Of a DNA stretch of 64,000 nt, positions 40,038 through 47,441 are shown piece by piece; within the stretch, counting starts at the first letter, position 1, and every line of letters begins with the position of its first letter. Both the position numbers and the translations under genes were made by a program. The notes beneath the pieces are model-generated. The model was not told the origin of the DNA. It did no database searches and worked only from the letters and a program-made list of their open reading frames with translations. The stretch is from SIAJ01 sp036266155 (lineage in GTDB: Bacteria > Planctomycetota > Planctomycetia > Gemmatales > Gemmataceae), in contig DATANR010000328.1 of NCBI GenBank assembly GCA_036266155.1, positions 1-64,000 on the forward strand, written 5' to 3'.

Positions 40038-41459
40038 ATGACGGTCACAGACGCATCACCTTCCGATCTGCACGAGCCGCCCGTATCGGCCCAGCGGGTG
40101 TTGATTGTCGGCCTCATTGGCGTCGGGTTGGCTGGCGTTGCGATGATGTTGGGTTTACTGTTGGGCGCTCCGCGGCGGGGGTTCGACGTCCATTACGCGG
40201 ACGGCCCTCGCGCTCTCCTGGCCTGTGTCGGCCTGTTCATCTCCGGATGTGCGGTGTCGATGCGGCCGGGCTGGTTCGGCGGTTGGTTATGCGCGGCTGG
40301 CGCTGCACTGCTCGGCTACGGGGTTGGCTGGCCCCGGCCGGCCGGCACCGAATGGTATCTGGCGCCGCCGCGCGACTGGATCGCTGGCGTGCCGAACTCC
40401 TGGGACTCGGTTCAGATCTATTTCTTCGTGGCTATTTTCATCGGCCTCATTGGCACGGCGTGGACGCTATCGCTCCAGTATTTGCCCGAGCTGTTCAAGA
40501 ACGTCGTCGGGCCGAAATGGACTCATGTTCCACGACAGATGATGTTCGCGGTCGTCATGCTCGGGATGGCCTATCACTTCGCGGGCATCCTGTCGGCAGT
40601 CACCTCGCCACCGCCGACGCCCTACCTGACCGACCATTACTGGAAACGCGTCGCCCGACCCTACCTGCAGTTCGCCTATATGAACAACGCGTACCAGTTC
40701 TACTCGCCGGACCCCGGTCCCGCGTGCGAAATCTGGATCTGCGTTGAGTATCGCAAGCAGACGACGTCGGCGGATCAAGTTGCCGAGAAGGAATGCGTCT
40801 GGGAATATATCCCGAAACGGGCCCAGCATTACAAGGACCCGCTCGGCCTCGCGTTTTACCGCCGCTTGTCGTTGACCGAGAACATTGCGCAGTATCTTGC
40901 ACCCGGCTACATACCACTCCCGGCAGAACAGGCCAAAGTCTACGCGCGCCGCGACCGCGCGCGGGTTCCCGAGTCGATCGATCGCACCGCCGGGGCCGAC
41001 GAAAAGCTCATTGTTATTCCGCGCTCGTCGCGCGATGACCTGGAACGGCGTGTCCCCAACGACCTGGTCGTTCGGCAGGTTCTTCCTTCGTATGCCCATC
41101 ACATCGCCGAGTCGTACGCCCGGCCCGGCTGGGACGTGCGCAGTGTGAAGATCTATCGGGCACTGCATGTCATTTGCAGCATGTCTGAATTCCACGGGTG
41201 GGACACAGTTTCCGGAACGACCAAAGCGGGCAAGGACCCGTACAACGCGTCGTACTATCTCGCGTACTTTCAAGGCGAATTCGACAAGAACGGCCGGCTG
41301 GTCGACCCCACCGACCCGATGCTCTATTGGCTGGTGCCGATCATCCAGGACAAGGAAGACTGGAAAGACCGCGACGAGTACTACGAGCGCGGCGGTTTCC
41401 ACCACTACTTCACCGACTACGTTTCGCGCCATGCGCGATGCAACCGACCGGTTGATTGA
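40038..41459 (+). CDS. membrane protein paired with an HTTM protein
   Basis: A 473-residue protein. Five or so hydrophobic helices fill residues about 20-200 (VLIVGLIGVGLAGVAMMLGL, LLACVGLFISGCAVSM, YFFVAIFIGLIGTAWTL, and QMMFAVVMLGMAYHFAGIL). A soluble C-terminal domain follows (YWKRVARPYLQFAYMNNAYQ, FYSPDPGPACEIWICVEY, then DDLERRVPNDLVVRQVLPSY). The 'FYSPDPGP' stretch is typical of proteins encoded next to HTTM genes, as here (81-bp gap). ATG 40038 has CGGAG upstream. Probably a partner of the HTTM enzyme; function unknown. Confidence 0.72.
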   Translation: MTVTDASPSDLHEPPVSAQRVLIVGLIGVGLAGVAMMLGLLLGAPRRGFDVHYADGPRALLACVGLFISGCAVSMRPGWFGGWLCAAGAALLGYGVGWPRPAGTEWYLAPPRDWIAGVPNSWDSVQIYFFVAIFIGLIGTAWTLSLQYLPELFKNVVGPKWTHVPRQMMFAVVMLGMAYHFAGILSAVTSPPPTPYLTDHYWKRVARPYLQFAYMNNAYQFYSPDPGPACEIWICVEYRKQTTSADQVAEKECVWEYIPKRAQHYKDPLGLAFYRRLSLTENIAQYLAPGYIPLPAEQAKVYARRDRARVPESIDRTAGADEKLIVIPRSSRDDLERRVPNDLVVRQVLPSYAHHIAESYARPGWDVRSVKIYRALHVICSMSEFHGWDTVSGTTKAGKDPYNASYYLAYFQGEFDKNGRLVDPTDPMLYWLVPIIQDKEDWKDRDEYYERGGFHHYFTDYVSRHARCNRPVD

Positions 41460-41539
41460 TTGCTTCGTGCGCCCGCTGGCCCGCGCTTCATGTAAAGTTC
41501 GCCCTGCTCCGCAGCCCAGGATTTCCACGGAGGATGACC

Positions 41540-43414
41540 GTGAACGACCAACGCCAGAATATCCTCGGCCCCATCGGCCGGTTCTTCTTTTCGCCGACCG
41601 ATCCGACCACGCTTGGCTTCATTCGCATCCTCACGGGCCTGATTGTCCTCTACACGCACGCCGCCTATACGCCCGATTTGCTTGAATTCATGGGCCCCAA
41701 CGCGTGGTGGGATCATCATTCCGGCAACAAGCAGCGGCGCGAGGCACCGTATATTCCGATTCCCATCGGGTGGTCGGAATTTACGCCGACAATTCGGACC
41801 GACGACGTGCCGCAGCGGCGAACCGCCGAAATCGAATTCTTCCGCTCCTTGCCGCTCGACCCAGCACAGCGCAAGGAACAACTCCGCTATTTGGACACGC
41901 TGATTCGAGCTACGCAATTCGAGCAGACAGCCGACCTGCGTGCCAGTGAAGTCAACTATCAGAAGGCGTTTCGCTCGTACAACGAGGGCATCAATTTGGT
42001 GAACTCGGCGGCGCGCGTGCTGACCGACGAGCAAAAAGCGCGAATGCGCGCCGCCTTGGGGACCGAACCTTTCAACGAGTCGCTGGCGCCCATTCACGTC
42101 CCCGATTTCCTGCGCAGCTTTTCTCCGCAACAACGGATGCAAGTGTGGGAAGAGGTCAATCAATTTAGCCTGGCGTTGCCCAAGGACGCGGACCAGCAGG
42201 ACTATGTGCTCGAATGGATGGCGAACTATCCGTTCCAGTGGCGCACGAAGCTCTATCAGTTCCTCGTCGGCGATTTGCGCGTCGATGGGCGCGACATGAG
42301 TCTACCCGCGGATGCGCTCGAACGGGCCGAGTTCCTCGATTTCATGGATACCTGGGGCGGCGACACGCGGCAGGCGGAACACAAGGGCACGGCCGTCTTC
42401 TCCCATTGGTATCACCTGACGGACTCGACCACGATCTACGCGTTCCACTTTTTGTTTCTCGGCGTGTGCGTCTTGTTCACCATCGGTCTCTGGTCGCGCG
42501 TCACCTCGGTCCTCGTGTGGACGGGGACCCTTTGCTACATCCACCGCGGCCAGCTCATCCTGTTTGGCCAGGACACGATGCAGACGATCTTGATCATGTA
42601 CTTGATGATCGGGCCGTGCGGGGCCGCGCTTTCCATCGACGCGCTCTTGAAACGCTATCGGGCCGCCAAGGCACAGCTCGCAGCCGGTGGGCGCCCGATC
42701 GCCTGGGCCGAGCAAACGCTGGCGGGGCCTGTTCGCTCATGGCTCGCCAATTTGGCGATGCGTTTGTTGCAGGTCAATTTCTGTTTGATTTACTTGTCAT
42801 CGGGCGTGTCGAAATTGAAGGGGACGACGTGGTGGGAACACTCGGCCGCCTGGCTGACGCTGTCCAATCCTGAGTTTGGCCTAATGCGATATCCGGCCTA
42901 CGAGTGGTTAATGCGTCTGCTGGTTGAGTCGCGGTTGCTGATGGGCATCATCGCGGGCAGCGTCACGGTGTTCACACTCTTCGTGGAACTTTCGTTTCCA
43001 CTTCTTATCTGGACGCGCTTGCGACCGGTGATGGTTTGCCTCAGCGTGATGTTGCATTTCGGCATCGGCATCATCATGGGCCTCACGGTCTTCGGCCTCT
43101 ACATGTTCACGATGGCCCTCGGCTATTTCCCCTCCCGCTTGATCCGCGACCGCGTCTGCGTGACACCGGGCAGCGGTCGCAAACTGATCATGCGCTTCGA
43201 CAGCCGCAGCCCCAAGGCATTGCGAATGGCGGCGCGCATCAAGGCACTGGACCTTGCCGGACAGGTGACGTTTGTCGACACGGCGGGTCACGAAGGCGGC
43301 GTCCGCCTCACCGGGCCGGACGGCGAGGCACGCACCGGCCGCGAAGTCACGCGAACCGCACTCCGCGAACTGTCGCTGTTGCGCCCGTTCCGGCTGATGG
43401 CGTCGGTTTTCTAG
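41540..43414 (+). CDS. HTTM-domain (vitamin K carboxylase-like) membrane protein with DCC-like C-terminus
   Basis: A 624-residue polytopic protein. The first helix (LGFIRILTGLIVLYTHAAY) begins the HTTM domain, but a soluble insert of about 240 residues separates it from the next helices (FHFLFLGVCVLFTIGLW, SVLVWTGTLCYIHRGQLIL, and MQTILIMYLMIGPCGAALSI). Further motifs are LLQVNFCLIYLSSGVSKLKG and TLFVELSFPLLIW. The last approximately 80 residues resemble a DCC (DUF393) domain but lack its DxxCxxC. GTG 41540 is used because GGAGG sits 6 bases before it; the ATG at 41534 is too close to that site. Confidence 0.8.
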   Translation: MNDQRQNILGPIGRFFFSPTDPTTLGFIRILTGLIVLYTHAAYTPDLLEFMGPNAWWDHHSGNKQRREAPYIPIPIGWSEFTPTIRTDDVPQRRTAEIEFFRSLPLDPAQRKEQLRYLDTLIRATQFEQTADLRASEVNYQKAFRSYNEGINLVNSAARVLTDEQKARMRAALGTEPFNESLAPIHVPDFLRSFSPQQRMQVWEEVNQFSLALPKDADQQDYVLEWMANYPFQWRTKLYQFLVGDLRVDGRDMSLPADALERAEFLDFMDTWGGDTRQAEHKGTAVFSHWYHLTDSTTIYAFHFLFLGVCVLFTIGLWSRVTSVLVWTGTLCYIHRGQLILFGQDTMQTILIMYLMIGPCGAALSIDALLKRYRAAKAQLAAGGRPIAWAEQTLAGPVRSWLANLAMRLLQVNFCLIYLSSGVSKLKGTTWWEHSAAWLTLSNPEFGLMRYPAYEWLMRLLVESRLLMGIIAGSVTVFTLFVELSFPLLIWTRLRPVMVCLSVMLHFGIGIIMGLTVFGLYMFTMALGYFPSRLIRDRVCVTPGSGRKLIMRFDSRSPKALRMAARIKALDLAGQVTFVDTAGHEGGVRLTGPDGEARTGREVTRTALRELSLLRPFRLMASVF

Positions 43415-43456
43415 GAGCCCGAAGCGCAAGCGAGGATTGAATTTGCACCCTCGCTT
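43412..43456. repeat. TAGGAGCCCGAAGCG hairpin repeat
   Basis: Starts at the HTTM stop codon (TAG 43412-43414) and runs through AGCCCGAAGCGCAAGCGAGG. AAGCGAGG (43428-43435) pairs with CCTCGCTT (43449-43456). 'AGCCCGAAGCGCAAGCGAGG' is a sequence I associate with repeated intergenic elements of planctomycetes. Confidence 0.65.
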
Positions 43457-43618
43457 ATCCCCTCAAGTCCTTCCACCCGAATAGCCGATCTTTCCTACAC
43501 GGCTCATTCCGCCCGGCCCGGCCGGGCGCGGTAGTTCGCCTCGACGCAACCCCGTCGCGGCGGTATGGGGCGATCACCTGGATTGCCGGCCCGGCCGGTG
43601 GCCCAAAGGAGGGGCGAC

Positions 43619-45073
43619 GTGCGTTCCGCGCTGCCGCTATTGCTATGGTTCGCATCCGCCGTCGCGGCCCAGCTCCCGACGGACGGCCGCGCCTCCTACG
43701 CCCGCGACGACCGTATCCAGCTCCCGTTCGATCTCCGCACCAACGATCGCGCCACCAAGGTCACGCTGTATTCCAGCTACGAGGATGGGCCGTGGCTGGA
43801 ATTCGATTCGATGAAGCCGGGCAATCGCAAGGGCTTCACGTTCAAGGCCGATCGCGATGGTCTGTACGCGTTCGCAACCATGACCACTTTCGCGGACGGC
43901 ACGACCGATCCGCATAAGAAGGATCAACTCGTCGAGCAAAAGCGTGTCATCGTCGATCGCACGCCGCCGAATTTTCAATCGATTCGCGCCTCGCTCGCGG
44001 CGGACGGATCGCCGGGCCTCGAATGGGACGTGTACGACAAGTACATGGATCCGCGCGGCATCAAGCTCGAATTCCGCTGGGACGGCCAGGGTAGCTTCGG
44101 ACCGATCGAGAAGGGAACGCAGTTCGCCGCGCGCGACAGCATGCATTGGAAGCTGAAACCGAAGGACCGCATGCAGGTCCGCGTGATTGCCACCGATCGC
44201 GCCGGCAACAAGACCGAGAGCGACCCGATCTGGGTGACGGGCAAGGATGCCGACCGCTGGGGCGGCGACGAAGCGCCGGCCATGCGCGCCACCACCAGTG
44301 GGCCACGCGACACCAACGTGACGCCCGCGACGGGCACCGTTCAACCGACGTTGCACTATGTGAACGACAAGACGGTGCAGGTCAAAGTCAACGCCAACGT
44401 GGGTCCGTCGGGTCTCGAAAAGGCGTCGCTGTGGTGGGCGGACGAGAAGCTTGAATGGCAGAAGTGGAAGGACGATGTCGGTCCGCTGCCAGCCCCGCCG
44501 TCGACGACGGCGGATAGCATGCGCCGAGTTCCTGTGGACTTCACGTTCGTGGCTCAGCGCGACGGCCTTTACCACTTCGTGGTCGTGGTCAAGAACCATC
44601 GCGAAGCGAACCGCCCGGACCCCAAAAAGGGTACGATCGGCGATGTGCAGGTGATGGTTGACACAACCAAGCCCGTGGTCGAGCTGATCAGCACGCGGCC
44701 CAGCCCGAACGGCGACCGCGGCGCCATCGTCGATATTCGCTGGAAGGCCACCGACGCGAACATCGCGCCAGTGCCCATCAAACTTGAGTACCGTGCCCTA
44801 CGGGCGGACAAGCCCGGCGATGTCAGCGGGTGGAAAGAGATCACCCCGGGCTGGATCGACAACACCGGCCAGCACACCTGGTCGGCCCCGCCGATCAGCG
44901 AAGCGCACGAATTCCACATTCGCGTGACCTGCAAGGACCGAGCAGGCAATGAGAATTCCGTGGAAACGACCAAGCCGGTCAACATCGACCTTTCGAAGCC
45001 CGGCGTCGAGGCGGTCGAAGTGCGGCCCGGCATTTCGGACATGAGCATCATCCCCGGGCCGCCGAAGAAGTAG
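43619..45073 (+). CDS. secreted Ig-like (Big) domain protein
   Basis: A 484-residue exported protein. GTG 43619 with GGAGG upstream opens the signal peptide RSALPLLLWFASAVAAQ. At least three Ig-like units follow, each closing with a 'D+(T/P)PP' type linker: IQLPFDLRTNDRATKVTLYS to VDRTPPNFQSI, LEWDVYDKYMDPRGIKLEFR to VIATDRAGNKTESDPIWV, and VDTTKPVVELI to VTCKDRAGNENSVETTKPVN. The 'DRAGNxxSxP' ending is the bacterial Ig-like hallmark. No catalytic motif; probably a structural or binding envelope protein. A family A repeat follows the stop directly. Confidence 0.75.
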   Translation: MRSALPLLLWFASAVAAQLPTDGRASYARDDRIQLPFDLRTNDRATKVTLYSSYEDGPWLEFDSMKPGNRKGFTFKADRDGLYAFATMTTFADGTTDPHKKDQLVEQKRVIVDRTPPNFQSIRASLAADGSPGLEWDVYDKYMDPRGIKLEFRWDGQGSFGPIEKGTQFAARDSMHWKLKPKDRMQVRVIATDRAGNKTESDPIWVTGKDADRWGGDEAPAMRATTSGPRDTNVTPATGTVQPTLHYVNDKTVQVKVNANVGPSGLEKASLWWADEKLEWQKWKDDVGPLPAPPSTTADSMRRVPVDFTFVAQRDGLYHFVVVVKNHREANRPDPKKGTIGDVQVMVDTTKPVVELISTRPSPNGDRGAIVDIRWKATDANIAPVPIKLEYRALRADKPGDVSGWKEITPGWIDNTGQHTWSAPPISEAHEFHIRVTCKDRAGNENSVETTKPVNIDLSKPGVEAVEVRPGISDMSIIPGPPKK

Positions 45074-45076
45074 CTC

Positions 45077-45158
45077 GGCGAGCGGAGGTGCGTAAGCACC
45101 CCGATAATGTCTTCTCCACTGCGGACATCATCGGGGTGCTTACGCACCTCCGCTCGCC
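45077..45158. repeat. nested palindromic repeat, family A copy 3
   Basis: Perfect 29-bp arms (45077-45105 and 45130-45158) surround a 24-bp spacer. Outer parts are those of copies 1 and 2; the inner stem is GGTGC/GCACC with loop GTAA. It lies between convergent genes, 3 bp after one stop and 1 bp before the other gene's end. Confidence 0.92.
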
Positions 45159-45159
45159 T

Positions 45160-46359
45160 TTACTTCGCTGCCGTCACCGCCAACTCTTGCAGCGCCTGCC
45201 GCATCGGTGATGCGTCGCTGTTCGGCAGACCGGTCCGCTGAATGAGCAGGATCACGAAGAGATCCTTGTGCGGGTCGATCCAACCTTGCGTTCCAAACGC
45301 CCCGCCGTGGCCGAAGGCGCCGGGCGAGAGCATCGCGGTCACGCCCTTCGGTTCCTTCACCACCGCGAAGCCGAAGCCGTAGCTCATGCCTTCCGTGAAG
45401 CCGGTCTTGATGTCGCCGGTCTGCGTTTTGGTCATCTCGGCGACGGATTTCTCAGAGAGAATTCGCTTCCCGTTCAGCTCGCCCTTGTGCAGCATCATCA
45501 GATAGAGCTTGCTCAGATCGCCGGCACACGAGATCAGCCCGCCGGCTGGGATCGGATGACGCGGGTGCGGCGGCAAGCCAATGAGAGAGTTCCCGGTGGC
45601 CACGAGATGGCCGTCCTTGTCCTTGCCATAGGTCATGGCCAAGCGCTTCAGATGCTCCGAAGTTGGGTAGAAGAGAGTGTCGGTCATTCCCAGCGGATCA
45701 AAGACGCGCTCCTTCAGAAACGTGGGGTATGACTGACCCGACACGACCTCGATGATGCGGCCAAGGGTGTCGATGCCCGGGTTTGAATAGGCCCACTTGC
45801 TGCCTGGCTCAAACTCAAGCGGCCGCAAGGCCGCGGCCATCGTCGTCTCGGCAAGAGTGCGGTTGCGTTTGGCGTACACGTCGTCGACGCCCGGCGGATA
45901 AGGGGCGAGGCCGGCGGTGTGCGTGAGCAGGTCGCGCACCTTGACCGGCCGGGCCGGCCTCTTCAATGTCAGCAAGTCTTTGCCACGTTCGGCGACGAGC
46001 AATTGTCCCGTGAATTCCGGCAAATACTTCGCCACGTCGTCGTCCGGGTTCACCTTGCCCTCGTCGACCAGGATCATGATGCCGACGGCGGTGATGGGCT
46101 TGGTCATCGACGCAATACGGAACAGCGTGTCGCGCCTCATCGGGTCCTTGGCCGCCAGATCGCGATGGCCGACGACGGTCTCGTGCGTGAACCCATCTCC
46201 TCGGCCGACGACGGTGACGGCCCCGGCCAGATCGTTCGCATCGACAAACTTCTGCATCGCCAGGGCAATGCCGTCGAGTTTGCCAGGAGCAGGAGAATCG
46301 GCCTGGACCGTCGTAGCGGTGAGAACGAGGCCGAGAATCAGCAAGCGGCGCACGGACAT
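45160..46359 (-). CDS. secreted serine hydrolase of the beta-lactamase (class C)/esterase family
   Basis: A 399-residue exported protein, signal peptide MSVRRLLILGLVLTATTVQA. The beta-lactamase/transpeptidase-like fold is marked by S84-M-T-K87 (nucleophile and base), the YxN motif in WAYSNPGIDTLG, and HGG in FGHGGAFGTQGWID replacing KTG. Family 'VRDLLTHTAGL' and 'FEPGSKWAYSNPG' blocks are present. Typical substrates are peptides or esters; a true beta-lactamase role is unproven. GGAG lies 7 bases before ATG 46359. Confidence 0.9.
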   Translation of the reverse strand: MSVRRLLILGLVLTATTVQADSPAPGKLDGIALAMQKFVDANDLAGAVTVVGRGDGFTHETVVGHRDLAAKDPMRRDTLFRIASMTKPITAVGIMILVDEGKVNPDDDVAKYLPEFTGQLLVAERGKDLLTLKRPARPVKVRDLLTHTAGLAPYPPGVDDVYAKRNRTLAETTMAAALRPLEFEPGSKWAYSNPGIDTLGRIIEVVSGQSYPTFLKERVFDPLGMTDTLFYPTSEHLKRLAMTYGKDKDGHLVATGNSLIGLPPHPRHPIPAGGLISCAGDLSKLYLMMLHKGELNGKRILSEKSVAEMTKTQTGDIKTGFTEGMSYGFGFAVVKEPKGVTAMLSPGAFGHGGAFGTQGWIDPHKDLFVILLIQRTGLPNSDASPMRQALQELAVTAAK

Positions 46360-46389
46360 AGAAGGCTCCGGAGAGGCGTTCCGCTTTTT

Positions 46390-46456
46390 GTAGCTGAATT
46401 CGTGAGAATTCAGCGCTCGGCCCCGGGCGCATCTGAATTCTCACGAATTCAGCTAC
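46390..46456. repeat. nested palindromic repeat, family C copy 1
   Basis: Perfect 24-bp arms (46390-46413 and 46433-46456) surround a 19-bp spacer. Each arm is GTAG followed by the hairpin CTGAATTC, loop GTGA, GAATTCAG. A lone related arm lies at 56082-56105. Confidence 0.92.
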
Positions 46457-46503
46457 GAGGGCCGCCGCGGCGTACACTACGAAGTTGTACCCTGGAGACG
46501 CCG

Positions 46504-47223
46504 ATGCCGCCGCGTGACGCGAAGGAAGTGCTTTTCCTCGGAGCGAACGACCACGACCGCAGCCGGGCGGCGGAGGTGCTGTTCAACGCCGTCGCCGAGC
46601 GCATGGGCTTGCCGTGGGTCGGTGTCTCACGTGGCCTCGCCGTCGGGGCCGTGAAGGTCAAGGGCCAGATGGCCGCGGCGACCGTGCAGGCGCTCGAAGC
46701 ACAAGGGATCAAGTCGAAAGCGTTCACGCGGCCGCCGCTGACAGTGAGTGCCGAGGATGTCGAAACCGCGGCCCGCGTGATTGTGGTCGACCGAGCCCAA
46801 CTCGAGCCGGCGGTGCGCGAGCGCTTCCCCGATCGACCCGAGGGGATGGAGTTTTGGCAGCTGGCCGCGGGAGACGTTCCCGCTGTTGAGCGTGCCGTCA
46901 TGCAACTCGTGACACGGCTGGTCGGCGGCCGCACCGATGTCGTGGTGCCGGAGCCGCCGCCGAAACCTGAACCGCCGAAGAAAGTGCTCACCGCCAAGGT
47001 CGGCCGCGAAACCGCTGGCCGCAAGGGCAAGGGGGTCACGACGATCTTCGATTTGCCACTGCCGGAAGCCGAGCTTCAAGAGCTGGCCGCGAAGCTGAAA
47101 CAAAAGTGCGGCACCGGCGGCACCGTGAAAGATGGCCGCATCGAAATCCAGGGCGACAACCGCGACCGCGTGATCGCCGAGCTAGAGAGGCTCGGATTCA
47201 AGGTGAAGAAGGCGGGCGGCTAG
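46504..47223 (+). CDS. fusion of a degenerate low-molecular-weight phosphatase-like domain with an SUI1/eIF1-like domain
   Basis: A 239-residue protein. Residues about 7-145 follow the low-molecular-weight protein-tyrosine phosphatase/arsenate reductase layout (VLFLGANDHDRSRAAEVLFNAVAER, VSRGLAVG, then ARVIVVDRAQLEPAVRERFP), but the active-site Cys of CxxxxxR is replaced (VLFLGAND). A Pro-rich linker leads to residues about 165-239, an SUI1 domain: GVTTIFDLPLPEAELQELAA, LKQKCGTGGTVKDGRIEIQG, RVIAELERLGFKVKKAGG. SUI1 proteins act in start-site selection on the ribosome. TGGAG is 7 bases before ATG 46504. Confidence 0.82.
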   Translation: MPPRDAKEVLFLGANDHDRSRAAEVLFNAVAERMGLPWVGVSRGLAVGAVKVKGQMAAATVQALEAQGIKSKAFTRPPLTVSAEDVETAARVIVVDRAQLEPAVRERFPDRPEGMEFWQLAAGDVPAVERAVMQLVTRLVGGRTDVVVPEPPPKPEPPKKVLTAKVGRETAGRKGKGVTTIFDLPLPEAELQELAAKLKQKCGTGGTVKDGRIEIQGDNRDRVIAELERLGFKVKKAGG

Positions 47224-47244
47224 GGGCGCAATTGCAGCCCAAAT

Positions 47245-47296
47245 GAGAGATTGCCAACTAAGATTGCCACCCCCTCCCACCGGTTGGCAATCTCTC
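47245..47296. repeat. 14-bp inverted repeat between convergent genes
   Basis: GAGAGATTGCCAAC (47245-47258) pairs perfectly with 47283-47296, with a 24-base loop that repeats GATTGCCAC. It may end transcription in both directions, but no T-run follows closely. Confidence 0.6.
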
Positions 47297-47441
47297 CTCG
47301 CTGATTTTGACTTATCTTCTTGCCATCGAAAGAGATATGGTCAACTCTCTGGAGCCAAAATACTAGCGCAATGAATCCCCCCGAATCGCCCACGTGAATC
47401 GAGTCGTTCTGACATTTGGCTAATATTTGTTGCGATGGCTT

